Origin: JAJFTV01 sp964426355
GTDB lineage: Bacteria; Chloroflexota; Anaerolineae; Anaerolineales; Anaerolineaceae
Direction of reading: 5' to 3'
Assembly: GCA_964426355.1 (NCBI GenBank)
Contig: CAYRRA010000020.1
Span: 1 to 34,400, forward strand
Length of the DNA stretch: 34,400 bases
Part shown: positions 8,237 through 17,161 of the stretch, piece after piece
Layout: every line of letters starts with the position of its first letter
Numbering within the stretch: position 1 is the stretch's first letter
Notes under the pieces: model-generated
Database searches by the model: none
Told to the model about the DNA's origin: nothing
Seen by the model: only the letters and a program-made list of their open reading frames with translations
Translations under genes and position numbers: made by a program

Positions 8237-11200
8237 ATGCGAGAATTCCACCTGTCAGCAAAAGCACGCCGGCATTTTCAAATTGACGAGATGTTGTTTG
8301 GTTTTGACGGTAGGGTCATTTTCGTCGATTTTCATGCTGCCAGGTTATTTTCAGGAAAACTGCAAGAAGAAGCAGAAGGCTTTTTTGCACCCGAAACCAG
8401 GATCAAAGCAGGGGAAATTAATGCAATCGGGTTGATCGATGAAATTTTCCACTTCATTATCAAACTGTATCAAATGCGGGTGTATCCTTACGCCATCGAG
8501 AAGTTAGACAAGACCTTGTTAGATCAGTTTGGTGCAACAAAAATTGATCAGCTTTTCGCTTCGTTTCTGGAGTTTTTTCCTCCGCAAGAAATTTTCCATC
8601 AAACAACAACCTCACAGGCTTATCTAAACAGCAGTCAACCCGATGGAACACCCAACCGCGCTGTCATTATCGAAGAACTGATGCTTCTTTGGCTTGAAAA
8701 CAACAACCCGGCATATCAACCTTACAGACCATTATTTAGCGATGCAGACCTGCGAAAGACAATTTACAAAGAAATATTTCCTGTTATCGAGGAATACTTC
8801 TCCTCGCTTCCTGGCATGGGTCCCCAAAATCAAAACCTGGTAGACCTTCTGCGTAGTCCATCCAAAGCAGAGCCACATTCCATTACAGGACAGTTGGAGT
8901 ACATAAAAAAGTTTTGGGGTGAAATCCTGGGTGACTATCTTCACAGGTTGTTGAGCAGTCTTGATTTATTGAAAGAAGACGAAAAAATCGGGTTACCAGG
9001 TCCTGGACCCGTTGAAATTCCCGTTTACGATGCTTTCGAGGAATATTCCCTTTTGGGCGAAAACTACACCCAAGACCGAGATTGGATGCCCAACCTGGTT
9101 CTCATCGCAAAAAACACTTACGTCTGGCTTTATCAACTAAGTAAAAAGTATCAGCGTCCAATCCAAAAACTGTCAGATATCCCCGAAGAGGAGATTGCAA
9201 CACTGGCGAAACAGGGAATCACCGGGTTGTGGTTGATCGGGTTATGGGAACGCAGTGCTGCATCTGCACGAATCAAACAGCTTTGCGGAAATCCTGAAGC
9301 CATTTCATCTGCTTATGCACTAAATGACTACCAAATCGCTGATGACCTGGGGGGTGAAGAGGCGTATCAGGCTCTAAACAATCTCGCCGCCCGTTATGGG
9401 ATTAGGCTGGCAAGCGATATGGTCCCTAATCACATGGCAATTGATTCGCGTTGGGTGTATGAACACCCGGATTGGTTTATTTCGCTTCCGTACAGCCCTT
9501 TTCCTGCCTACAGCTTTAATGGACCTGACCTTTCCACCAGTCCCTATGTCAGCCTGCACATTGATGACCATTATTTCAACCGCACAGATGCAGCCGTCGT
9601 ATTCAAAAGAACCGATAAGCATACTGGTAATACTCAATTCATCTATCATGGAAATGATGGGACAAGTTTCCCCTGGAATGACACCGCACAGCTAAACTAT
9701 CTGAAACCAGAAGTCCGTGAAGCTGTCATCAACACAATCATTCAGGTGGCTAAGAAATTCCCCATTATCCGCTTCGATGCAGCTATGACCCTCACAAAAA
9801 AACATTACCAACGCCTATGGTTTCCACAACCAGGAACTGGGGGAGATATCCCTTCGCGCGCAGATTATGGAATGACCACAGAGCAGTTTAACCTGGCGAT
9901 GCCAAGAGAATTCTGGCGCGAAGTAGTCGACCGGATGGCTGTCGAAACACCAGACACGCTGTTATTAGCCGAAGCCTTTTGGTTAATGGAGAGCTACTTT
10001 GTACGAACCCTGGGCATGCACAGGGTTTACAACAGCGCATTTATGAATTTACTTCGGGATGAAGAAAATGCAAAGTATCGTTCGTTAATCAAAAATACGC
10101 TCGAATTTGATCCTGAAATCCTGAAGCGATTCGTAAACTTTATGAACAATCCCGATGAACGCACAGCAGTAGACCAATTTGGAAAAAGCGATAAATATTT
10201 CGGAATTTGCACGTTAATGGCTACCTTGCCCGGTCTCCCCATGTTTGGGCATGGTCAAATCGAAGGCTACACCGAAAAATACGGTATGGAATATCAAAAA
10301 GCCTATTTGGATGAGGCAGTCGATAGCGATTTAGTCAAGCGACACCACCGCGAAATTTTCCCCCTGCTGCACAAAAGATACCTCTTCGCCAATGTACAAA
10401 ATTTCCTTCTTTATGATTTTTACATCCCATCTGGTTATGTTGACGAAAATGTATTCGCATTTTCAAATCAATCCGGCACAGAAAAAGCTCTGGTGTTCTA
10501 CAATAACAGTTACGAAAGGCGATCCGGGTGGATTCGGACTTCCGCACAATACCTGGATAAAGCCACTGGCTCATTATCCGGTAAAACCCTTGTAGAAGGA
10601 TTGTTAATCCAAAATGAGCCGGAAATGTACACCGTATGCAAAGACCAGATCAGTGGACTGGAATTCCTCTTTTCAAATTCAGATTTACACCACAAAGGTA
10701 TATATTTTGAATTGAATGGCTATGAGCATCATGTATTTATTCATTTTCGGCAGATGCATGATCCGCATTCGGTACTGAAAAAGCTTTACCAACATTTAAA
10801 TGGGGGAGGGATAAGCAGCATTCAGAATGCAGTCTTTGAGATGGAATATGAACAAATCTTGCGCCCGATCGAACAGATTTTAAACCCAGGTTGGTTTGAA
10901 TTTCTATATTCCTCCCAGTCCGATACAGTGAATGGTGAAAATATTGCAAAAGTGATTCATGAAATACATGATAAATTTTTACCGTTGCTCCAAGCTGTAA
11001 CCGAAAGGTATGATCTTCAACTTCAGGTTAATCAGGTCATCCAAACCATCACTCGGCAGATCAAGACCATCTCCACTTTTGCCAGGATAGGAACCTCTTT
11101 ACCTCAATCTTTGTCTGGGATTGTTAATCACGTGCTTAAAGACATTTTTCCATATTTCAAGATTGAGAACAAAAAAGATTTCGCTTGCTTGCTTTGCTGG

Positions 11201-11719
11201 ATTTTCCTGAAACCTTTTGTCCTGCTAAGGAGCTCTGATGGAAAGCAGGCTGACCCACTTTGGTTTTTTAACGAATGGAAACTGGATGACCGCCTTACCA
11301 TATTGTTCTCCAGCTTGTCAGGCGATACCGACAATCGCAGGGAGATTGAAACAATCAGACTCCTGCTTATCATGTCTGGTTGGTTAGAAGATGGAAAAAC
11401 AGATAACCTTCAGGAAAAATTACAAAAAGAAATTCTCCTACCTCAAATCCAGCAGTACATCGGGGCAAATCGCTACCAGAATATCGATTGGCTTAACCGA
11501 GAAAAATTAGAGGAGTATCTATGCTGGCTTTTGGTATCCCGCACAATTGATGAGTTATCAAATCCTCGCCAATCTGTTTCAGCTTCAATTGAAAACATTC
11601 TAAGAGGATATCAATTTCTAACAACTACACGCAGTTTAGCAGCAGAAGCTGGTTACCAATTGGAGATTTTTTTGGGTCTTTTGGGCAAAAACATCTCCAA
11701 TAAATACTCATCCACATGA
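8237..11719 (+). CDS. Large GH13 (alpha-amylase superfamily) protein with extended N- and C-terminal regions
   Basis: 1160 residues. Residues 1-280 are a helical region without a recognised domain. The catalytic barrel spans about 285-720 and shows the GH13 regions: I SDMVPNHM (Asp394, His399), II IIRFDAAM (nucleophile Asp514), III LLLAEAFW (acid/base Glu579), and IV as NNPDE (Asp640) instead of the usual NHD. All three catalytic acids are therefore present. Residues 720-1160 include a beta-like stretch and a long helical tail I do not recognise. Activity on an alpha-glucan is expected; no signal peptide is visible, so it is cytoplasmic. I chose ATG 8237, preceded by AGGAG, over an in-frame TTG at 8216. 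Its 3' end overlaps the convergent GH57 gene by 67 bp. Confidence 0.85.
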   Translation: MREFHLSAKARRHFQIDEMLFGFDGRVIFVDFHAARLFSGKLQEEAEGFFAPETRIKAGEINAIGLIDEIFHFIIKLYQMRVYPYAIEKLDKTLLDQFGATKIDQLFASFLEFFPPQEIFHQTTTSQAYLNSSQPDGTPNRAVIIEELMLLWLENNNPAYQPYRPLFSDADLRKTIYKEIFPVIEEYFSSLPGMGPQNQNLVDLLRSPSKAEPHSITGQLEYIKKFWGEILGDYLHRLLSSLDLLKEDEKIGLPGPGPVEIPVYDAFEEYSLLGENYTQDRDWMPNLVLIAKNTYVWLYQLSKKYQRPIQKLSDIPEEEIATLAKQGITGLWLIGLWERSAASARIKQLCGNPEAISSAYALNDYQIADDLGGEEAYQALNNLAARYGIRLASDMVPNHMAIDSRWVYEHPDWFISLPYSPFPAYSFNGPDLSTSPYVSLHIDDHYFNRTDAAVVFKRTDKHTGNTQFIYHGNDGTSFPWNDTAQLNYLKPEVREAVINTIIQVAKKFPIIRFDAAMTLTKKHYQRLWFPQPGTGGDIPSRADYGMTTEQFNLAMPREFWREVVDRMAVETPDTLLLAEAFWLMESYFVRTLGMHRVYNSAFMNLLRDEENAKYRSLIKNTLEFDPEILKRFVNFMNNPDERTAVDQFGKSDKYFGICTLMATLPGLPMFGHGQIEGYTEKYGMEYQKAYLDEAVDSDLVKRHHREIFPLLHKRYLFANVQNFLLYDFYIPSGYVDENVFAFSNQSGTEKALVFYNNSYERRSGWIRTSAQYLDKATGSLSGKTLVEGLLIQNEPEMYTVCKDQISGLEFLFSNSDLHHKGIYFELNGYEHHVFIHFRQMHDPHSVLKKLYQHLNGGGISSIQNAVFEMEYEQILRPIEQILNPGWFEFLYSSQSDTVNGENIAKVIHEIHDKFLPLLQAVTERYDLQLQVNQVIQTITRQIKTISTFARIGTSLPQSLSGIVNHVLKDIFPYFKIENKKDFACLLCWIFLKPFVLLRSSDGKQADPLWFFNEWKLDDRLTILFSSLSGDTDNRREIETIRLLLIMSGWLEDGKTDNLQEKLQKEILLPQIQQYIGANRYQNIDWLNREKLEEYLCWLLVSRTIDELSNPRQSVSASIENILRGYQFLTTTRSLAAEAGYQLEIFLGLLGKNISNKYSST

Positions 11720-13125
11720 TTCAGTCGTTCGATATGGTCATCAAAGACCGCGTCTGCGGATAAACCTGTTCGGCTGCTGATCACTTTCCCCAAAACTTCA
11801 CAAGCCAGGTCCGAAACATCATCTCCGGTTGCCTTCCGTGTTAACCAAACCGCCTGCGCAGCGTAACGGACATTGTTTTTCGGTTCAATACGTGCAAATT
11901 CATCAAAGAACCAACCGCAGGAAGTGAACATACGCTGCCGTTCGTATTGTGCTGCAAGCAGCAGGGAAATTCGTTTCGTTTTTTCCTCGTCGCAATCCAA
12001 CCCAAAAACGCCCTTAAGCAGCTCATCCAGGTCCATTTGACCAAGCTTAACCTTAATGAATTGGTTTCGAAGTTCCCAGGAGTCAATTGCATAAGTTTTT
12101 ATATAATCAACATAAATCTGATCAAGTGCTTCTGCAAGTTGGTCTAACCCATCTCGGAAAGGCTTCTTCCATTTGCTGTTTGTTGTGCAGGCGCATTGTT
12201 CTTTCCAACGGCTGATGCCGTGATGGCAGCTCCAGGAAGTATTGTCCCGAATACGCATGGTTTCAATGGGAGGATGAGATTGTAACCACAATCCCGGGAA
12301 AATATTGCGTACCATTTTTCCACGAGCAGCGCTGCGGATTAGATAAGCAAGAAATTTTTCCCGAAATGGGTGATGATGCCCATAGGCTTCACCATCCGAA
12401 GCAATGAGCAGATATTGGTCTTTAGGGTTGCTAATACCCCCATCCACATATTGCGGGAGTAATATCTTTAAGACAAATTCATCCGCATTTGCTGTTGCAC
12501 CCGGGTCAAAACTGACTCGCGTACTCAGCTCTTGGTGATAGAAAAAAACCGCGATTTTCCTTCCCTCGTAACATTCCACCCAATAAGGCTTGGTCACATC
12601 AAGGTTTTTTTCCTCAGCTTGCCATGGCGCCAGAATGGTAAACTGGATACCATTCTGTGCCATGATATCCAGTGTATCAAGGTCAACCGCTGTTTCTGGA
12701 AGCCACATACCGGCTGGTGTGTGATAAAAATGGTGTCGAAATTCCTCGATACCCCAAATTACCTGGGTTATTTTATCCTGGTGCGTGGCAAGAGGCATAA
12801 TACTGTGATTATATGCCTGTGCCATTGCGTTACCCACTCCAAAACGGTAAACGTTCGCATGGTCTTGTGCGATTATTTTTTCAAATGTGTCTGGCTCATA
12901 TTCAGCCATCCATGCCGCCAGTGTAGGACCGATATTAAAACTAATCCCCTCGAAATTTTTCTGTTCGGCATTTGGTCGATAACATTGATGATGGATGCGT
13001 TCATTCCAATTCTTAAAAGGAGATGCCCCAGGCTCATCAGGTATCAAATTCGTCAGTGGGTCTTCGCGAGGAGGTTGATAAAAGTGCCCATGTATACAAA
13101 AAGCATGAATCTCTTGCCCAACCAA
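11653..13125 (-). CDS. Glycoside hydrolase family 57 protein (alpha-amylase / branching-enzyme type)
   Basis: 490 residues. The GH57 motifs are HGHFYQP (12-18), GMWLPE (nucleophile Glu144) and ASDGEAYGHHHP (acid Asp244), so the catalytic pair is intact. Family members hydrolyse or rearrange alpha-1,4/1,6 glucans; the pairing with a GH13 enzyme points to storage-glucan metabolism in the cytoplasm, and no signal peptide is seen. The start is TTG at 13125, the only reasonable start before the HGHFYQP motif. An AAAGGATC ribosome-binding site for it lies in the last codons of the upstream SDR gene, whose stop is only four bases away, so the two genes are coupled. The 239-codon frame on the opposite strand (12532-13251) is a shadow. 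Confidence 0.9.
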   Translation of the reverse strand: MVGQEIHAFCIHGHFYQPPREDPLTNLIPDEPGASPFKNWNERIHHQCYRPNAEQKNFEGISFNIGPTLAAWMAEYEPDTFEKIIAQDHANVYRFGVGNAMAQAYNHSIMPLATHQDKITQVIWGIEEFRHHFYHTPAGMWLPETAVDLDTLDIMAQNGIQFTILAPWQAEEKNLDVTKPYWVECYEGRKIAVFFYHQELSTRVSFDPGATANADEFVLKILLPQYVDGGISNPKDQYLLIASDGEAYGHHHPFREKFLAYLIRSAARGKMVRNIFPGLWLQSHPPIETMRIRDNTSWSCHHGISRWKEQCACTTNSKWKKPFRDGLDQLAEALDQIYVDYIKTYAIDSWELRNQFIKVKLGQMDLDELLKGVFGLDCDEEKTKRISLLLAAQYERQRMFTSCGWFFDEFARIEPKNNVRYAAQAVWLTRKATGDDVSDLACEVLGKVISSRTGLSADAVFDDHIERLNHVDEYLLEMFLPKRPKKISNW

Positions 13126-13129
13126 TATC

Positions 13130-14023
13130 TCAAGATCCTTTCAAATAATCCAAATACTTTGAAAAACGTGCAGGCAAGATGCCGAAACTCCTGGGCAGGG
13201 TATCCAACGAACAAGTCCGGTCTGAACCAAGATAATCCAGCCAGTGGATAGAAATTGGGTAACGGGGTATAAATTGCTCCAAAACCAGCGTCAGAATCCG
13301 AATATACACCGGTGAAAGATGAACCATTGCCCTTTTTCTTCCAGTAACTGACATGATCGTTCCTAAAATCTCATTGAATGAAAGGTATTCAGACCCGCCA
13401 ACCTGGAATGTCTGATTAAGAGTATTCGGATGGTCTAATGCCCAGGTCATACAGGTAACCAGGTCCTCAACCCAAATTGGCTGCAACAAAATGGTTCCAT
13501 CTCCTGGGACAAGCACAAATCCAGGAGAGATTTTTATTAATCGTGCTAACGATGTGGTGAATAAATCACCAGGACCGAACACAACGCCTGTTCGGAGAAT
13601 TGTATACGGAACTGAACTCTGGTATATAGTTGTTTCTGATAATGCTTTTGCCTGAAGCATGGCAAAGGCAGAACCTTGGTCAGCCCCTAAATGGCTCAAG
13701 TAAATATACCTTTTCACATTCGCTTGCTTCGCTGCTTGAGTTAGAGCACGCGTGCTCTGCACGTCAACACCCAAAAAATCAGCTTTACCCCCTCTGCGGG
13801 CATCAGTAATCAAATCGAAAACGATATCTACATCCTTAAAAGCAGCGCGCAAGCTCCTCCCATCATGCATTGATGTTACAGCGACTTCAACATCAGCACC
13901 CTTAACGATATTAGGCGAGCGTTTTGAAGGTCTTATTAACAGACGGACTGGCTTACCCATTTCAACCAATTGTCTGACGACCGAACGACCAATGAAGCCA
14001 GTACCGCCTGCAACCAGAATCAT
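13130..14023 (-). CDS. Atypical SDR, NDUFA9 / NmrA-like NAD(P)-binding protein
   Basis: 297 residues. It opens with the dinucleotide-binding GGTGFIG (6-12) and has RLLIRPSKRS after the second strand, DIVFDLITDA, and YIYLSHLGAD instead of a Tyr-x3-Lys active site. It therefore belongs to the atypical SDRs (complex I NDUFA9-like, YwnB and isoflavone-reductase relatives). Many such proteins bind NAD(P) without known catalysis, acting in quinone, lipid or redox-sensing contexts. It is the first gene of a two-gene operon with the GH57 enzyme. No ribosome-binding site precedes the ATG, and a TATAAT ends nine bases before it, so the message may be leaderless. Confidence 0.82.
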   Translation of the reverse strand: MILVAGGTGFIGRSVVRQLVEMGKPVRLLIRPSKRSPNIVKGADVEVAVTSMHDGRSLRAAFKDVDIVFDLITDARRGGKADFLGVDVQSTRALTQAAKQANVKRYIYLSHLGADQGSAFAMLQAKALSETTIYQSSVPYTILRTGVVFGPGDLFTTSLARLIKISPGFVLVPGDGTILLQPIWVEDLVTCMTWALDHPNTLNQTFQVGGSEYLSFNEILGTIMSVTGRKRAMVHLSPVYIRILTLVLEQFIPRYPISIHWLDYLGSDRTCSLDTLPRSFGILPARFSKYLDYLKGS

Positions 14024-14059
14024 AACGACATAATTATAGCAGTTATTTCACTCGTTCAA
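14024..14059 (-). promoter_or_regulatory. Promoter of the SDR-GH57 operon, possibly leaderless
   Basis: On the reverse strand a TATAAT occupies 14038-14033 and a TTGAAC-like -35 lies at 14059-14054 (spacer 15; TTTGAA gives 16). Transcription would start within about three bases of the ATG at 14023, and no ribosome-binding site is present in the nine bases between. Confidence 0.5.
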
Positions 14060-14157
14060 AAAGTATGATGAAGAAAAGAAAAAAATGGCATATATCTTGC
14101 TACCTCTCATCTACGTAAGCCGATGAAATTTTCATTGACTAATCTAAATTTAACGGG

Positions 14158-15753
14158 ATGAAAACGATGGATAGAAAAAATGTAAATCATATTCAGTTCA
14201 ATCGCCGTATCGGCTTTCATTATTTCCCCGACACAATTCACTATCGGGAATATGACTTAAACCACTGGCTGCCAATCCTGAAATCTCTTCACGCTTCATG
14301 GTTGTATTTGCTAGCTCCCGTTGACAGAGCGATTCCAGAATCATTTCTCAGCGGTCTGATCCAGAATAAGATCCAACCCATCTTACACTTTTCAGCTCCT
14401 TTGGACGAAGTTAATGCTTTCGATTTAAACCCCCTCCTGCATGCCTATGCGGATTGGGGGATTTCACAAGTCATTTTCTTTGACCAACCCAATTTACGAT
14501 CCTCGTGGTCGTCAGCAAACTGGGCAAAGAAAAATATCGTGGAGCAATTTTTAGACCAGTTTATACCGCTGGCTGAACTTGCAATCCAGAACAATATAAA
14601 ACCATTATTCCCCCCCTTATTCCCCGGTGGCGATTATTGGGATACCGTATTTCTACGGTCCGCGCTTCAAAAAATGATGTCAGGTCATAAAGATATTATC
14701 GAACAGTTGCAGCTCACTTCGTTGGTTTGGACATGGGGAAAACCCCTCAACTGGGGTGCAGGCGGTCAACCCTGTTGGACATCAGCACGTCCCTATTCTT
14801 CTACTGAAAACCCTGACCAGAGAGGTTTTAGAAATTTTGAATGGTACTCGGTGATTGCGGAAGAAATTACTGGCATTCAGATGCCAGTCCATCTCCTGGG
14901 GGCAGGTTTACCCCTCTCACCTGATGCAGCAGACATACCTGACACCTATTTCCAGGAAGGATTGACGGAAACCGTAATGCAGATTGCAAGAACATTGGCA
15001 GGAGATATCGAACCTCAAGAAGTAGCTCAAATCAACCCAATTTCCAGCAATGTTCTTTCTACCTGCTTCTGGCAGATAGGTGCGGATGAGACCCATTCTT
15101 ATGCAAGGCAGGCATGGTTCCAAACCGATAGCGAACGTCTTCCAGTTGCGGAGGTATTTCAAAAGTGGACAGGTAAGATGTTTGAAAAAGAAGATTACGC
15201 CTGGCGGGAAAAAAAGAAAATGATGGGTCTGCAAGCACTGGGTATCGGGGTAGATAAAACCTCAAAACCTGCCCAACCCGAAAAAAATGTTGCCATAGAC
15301 CACTCAACGGGCTTTCTAACCTCAGAAAAAAGAGAAATTAAAACACAACCAGAACCAGAAAGAGCCCAGGGAGTGTATTCACCCGGGCAGACTGCGCCTA
15401 ACCCAACTCAGCCTTTCATCCAATCCAAACCATCTGCTCCACCTCAGACAATGAGCCAGAACAAGAAAACCGCCGGGATCGTGAAACCGATTGAGCATTA
15501 TCTGTTACTACCAGTGTACGAATGGGGTATCGCAGACTGGCATTTGGAAGTGATACGCCCCTTTATAAAAAAATACCGCACAACAGTTGGATTTTCAGTC
15601 AAAGAAGCTGCGTTAGCCAAAAAAGTGACAGTGGTAGGGAATAATCATAGCTTTTCTGATGAACTGCTAGAGAAGCTCAGAAATATTGGCTGTGAAGTTG
15701 AAAGAATTAGTGGAGATGGCACGAGTATTGCATCTCAATTGTCTACGAGGTGA
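14158..15753 (+). CDS. Unknown protein: TIM-barrel-like front, proline-rich linker, possible cell-wall-binding-like tail; upstream of ftsZ
   Basis: 531 residues of no family I can name. Residues 15-350 alternate strands and helices as in glycoside-hydrolase-like barrels (RIGFHYFPDT, QVIFFDQPNLRS, LTSLVWTWGKPLNWG). Residues 375-445 are low-complexity, rich in Pro, Gln, Lys and Ser, and look like a flexible linker. The last 86 residues include KVTVVGNNHSF and CEVERISGDGTSIASQL, which recall the pattern of cell-wall-binding repeat 2 (VGG..., ...RI.G.....TA..IA), though only loosely. No signal peptide is apparent, so surface location is not supported directly. The next gene, ftsZ-like, starts three bases after the stop, implying a linked role in division or envelope work. 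The ATG lacks a strong ribosome-binding site; ATG 14167 is possible. Confidence 0.6.
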   Translation: MKTMDRKNVNHIQFNRRIGFHYFPDTIHYREYDLNHWLPILKSLHASWLYLLAPVDRAIPESFLSGLIQNKIQPILHFSAPLDEVNAFDLNPLLHAYADWGISQVIFFDQPNLRSSWSSANWAKKNIVEQFLDQFIPLAELAIQNNIKPLFPPLFPGGDYWDTVFLRSALQKMMSGHKDIIEQLQLTSLVWTWGKPLNWGAGGQPCWTSARPYSSTENPDQRGFRNFEWYSVIAEEITGIQMPVHLLGAGLPLSPDAADIPDTYFQEGLTETVMQIARTLAGDIEPQEVAQINPISSNVLSTCFWQIGADETHSYARQAWFQTDSERLPVAEVFQKWTGKMFEKEDYAWREKKKMMGLQALGIGVDKTSKPAQPEKNVAIDHSTGFLTSEKREIKTQPEPERAQGVYSPGQTAPNPTQPFIQSKPSAPPQTMSQNKKTAGIVKPIEHYLLLPVYEWGIADWHLEVIRPFIKKYRTTVGFSVKEAALAKKVTVVGNNHSFSDELLEKLRNIGCEVERISGDGTSIASQLSTR

Positions 15754-15756
15754 TGT

Positions 15757-16914
15757 ATGAATATTCCCATGGAGAACCAAACGATGCAAAACCCTTTACC
15801 GGTAGCCCCAATCCCTGTCATCAAAGTTCTAGGCATGGGGGGTGGCGGTTCAAATGCGATTAATCGCATGATCGAGTTAGGATTATCTGGTGTTGAATAC
15901 ATCGCTGCCAATACGGATGCCCAGGCGTTGAGAGATTCCCTGGCTTCGCACAAAATTCAACTGGGTCCGCTCGTTACACGCGGGTTAGGTGCAGGTGGTG
16001 ACCCGTCGGTTGGAGAAGCAGCAGCCGAGGAAAGCCGCAAAGTCATCCACGACGCATTAGCCGGTGCGGATATGGTTTTTATTACTGCGGGTATGGGTGG
16101 CGGCACAGGGACTGGTTCAGTGCCAGTCGCAGCCAGAATTTCACGCGAATTGGGTGCTGTTACCGTGGGAATTGTAACCACGCCATTTTCATTTGAAATC
16201 GGAAGACGTCAAAGAAATGCACAGGAAGGTCTCGCCAAATTGCGCCGCCACACAGACACATTGATTACGGTGCCAAATGACCGCCTTCTTAAAATAGCCC
16301 CACGTGACCTTCCATTGGAATTAGCGTTCCGCCTGGCAGATGATGTTCTTCGCCAGGGCATTCAAGGTATTTCACAACTGGTGACGCAACCCGGGATGAT
16401 CAATGTAGATTTTGCCCATGTCCGGCACATGATGATGACTGGTGGGGGTGCTCTTTTGGCGATCGGATATGGACAGGGTCCTAATCGAACCATGCAAGCA
16501 GTAAAACAGGCTTTAAACCACCCGCTGTTGGAATCCATATCCCTGCAAGATGCAACGGGGATCATTGCGAACTTTACCGGTGGAAATGACCTGGCTTTTG
16601 TTGAAGTGGTCGAAGCGATGAATTATTTGCATAATCACACCCACCAGGACACAGATATCATCCCCGGTATCAATTGCAACTCACAGCTTCGTGATCGGGT
16701 AGAAGTTATCCTGGTTATCACCGGGCTGGGCGGCAAAGCTGTCGATCAACATACTGCAACACAAAGACAAAACGTTCATAGTAAAACAGAACTTTTTGGA
16801 AGCCCCATCGAGATTGCTGTTGAACATGAAACCGAACCCGTTAGTGAATTCGTTGGATCATTTTCCGATTTTGATGTACCTGCTTTTATCCGGCGAAAGA
16901 CGAAAATCGACTAA
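15757..16914 (+). CDS. FtsZ homologue with altered T7 catalytic loop (Asp to His)
   Basis: 385 residues of tubulin/FtsZ GTPase. Nucleotide-binding segments are intact: GGGGSNA (28-34), NTDAQAL (52-58), GLGAGGDP (76-83), GGGTGTG (114-120), PFSFE (143-147) with a downstream Arg, and TVPNDRL. The T7 loop, which activates GTP hydrolysis in the next subunit, reads NVDFAHVR: N216 and D218 are kept, but the position of E. coli Asp212 is His221. A conserved C-terminal peptide (DVPAFIRR, 373-380), the docking site for membrane tethers, is present after a short linker. GAGGTGAT precedes the ATG. It is the second gene of a four-gene operon and is not in a dcw cluster, so it may be a second, specialised FtsZ. 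Polymerisation is expected; normal GTPase activity is doubtful. Confidence 0.93.
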   Translation: MNIPMENQTMQNPLPVAPIPVIKVLGMGGGGSNAINRMIELGLSGVEYIAANTDAQALRDSLASHKIQLGPLVTRGLGAGGDPSVGEAAAEESRKVIHDALAGADMVFITAGMGGGTGTGSVPVAARISRELGAVTVGIVTTPFSFEIGRRQRNAQEGLAKLRRHTDTLITVPNDRLLKIAPRDLPLELAFRLADDVLRQGIQGISQLVTQPGMINVDFAHVRHMMMTGGGALLAIGYGQGPNRTMQAVKQALNHPLLESISLQDATGIIANFTGGNDLAFVEVVEAMNYLHNHTHQDTDIIPGINCNSQLRDRVEVILVITGLGGKAVDQHTATQRQNVHSKTELFGSPIEIAVEHETEPVSEFVGSFSDFDVPAFIRRKTKID

Positions 16915-16926
16915 GGCATCTTGATT

Positions 16927-17145
16927 ATGGAAACAAAGCTTCTTGAAAAAGTTTGCAGTCAGATTTACCGGCAGTTCCCAGAGGTTAACGGGAAAAAGCC
17001 ACAAGTAAAACCTTATGCTTCATCAAAGTATTTATTGATTTTTTCAGCCACAGCTACAACAGCCGATGGGAAATCGATACCTCGGAAAATCCGGGTAATC
17101 GTTGATGAGAATGGAAAAATCGGAAAAGTTACCACATCTCGATAA
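16927..17145 (+). CDS. Small hypothetical protein of the ftsZ-like operon
   Basis: 72 residues from ATG 16927 (an in-frame TTG at 16921 is an alternative; AAGGC upstream could serve either). The composition is basic, with no membrane segment. The C-terminal half, with alternating hydrophobics (KYLLIFSATATT, KIRVIVDENGKIGKVTTS), suggests a small beta-sheet fold. It begins 12 bases after the ftsZ-like stop, so it belongs to the same transcript. I recognise no family, and a regulatory or accessory role for the FtsZ homologue is only inferred from position. Confidence 0.6.
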   Translation: METKLLEKVCSQIYRQFPEVNGKKPQVKPYASSKYLLIFSATATTADGKSIPRKIRVIVDENGKIGKVTTSR

Positions 17146-17161
17146 ATGGAAAGGGTTTGGT

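Noticed and set aside
12532..13251. 239-codon frame on the plus strand opposite the GH57 gene
   Set aside because: Sequence is rich in Cys, His, Arg and Phe without any domain; the opposite frame holds all GH57 motifs. It is a shadow.
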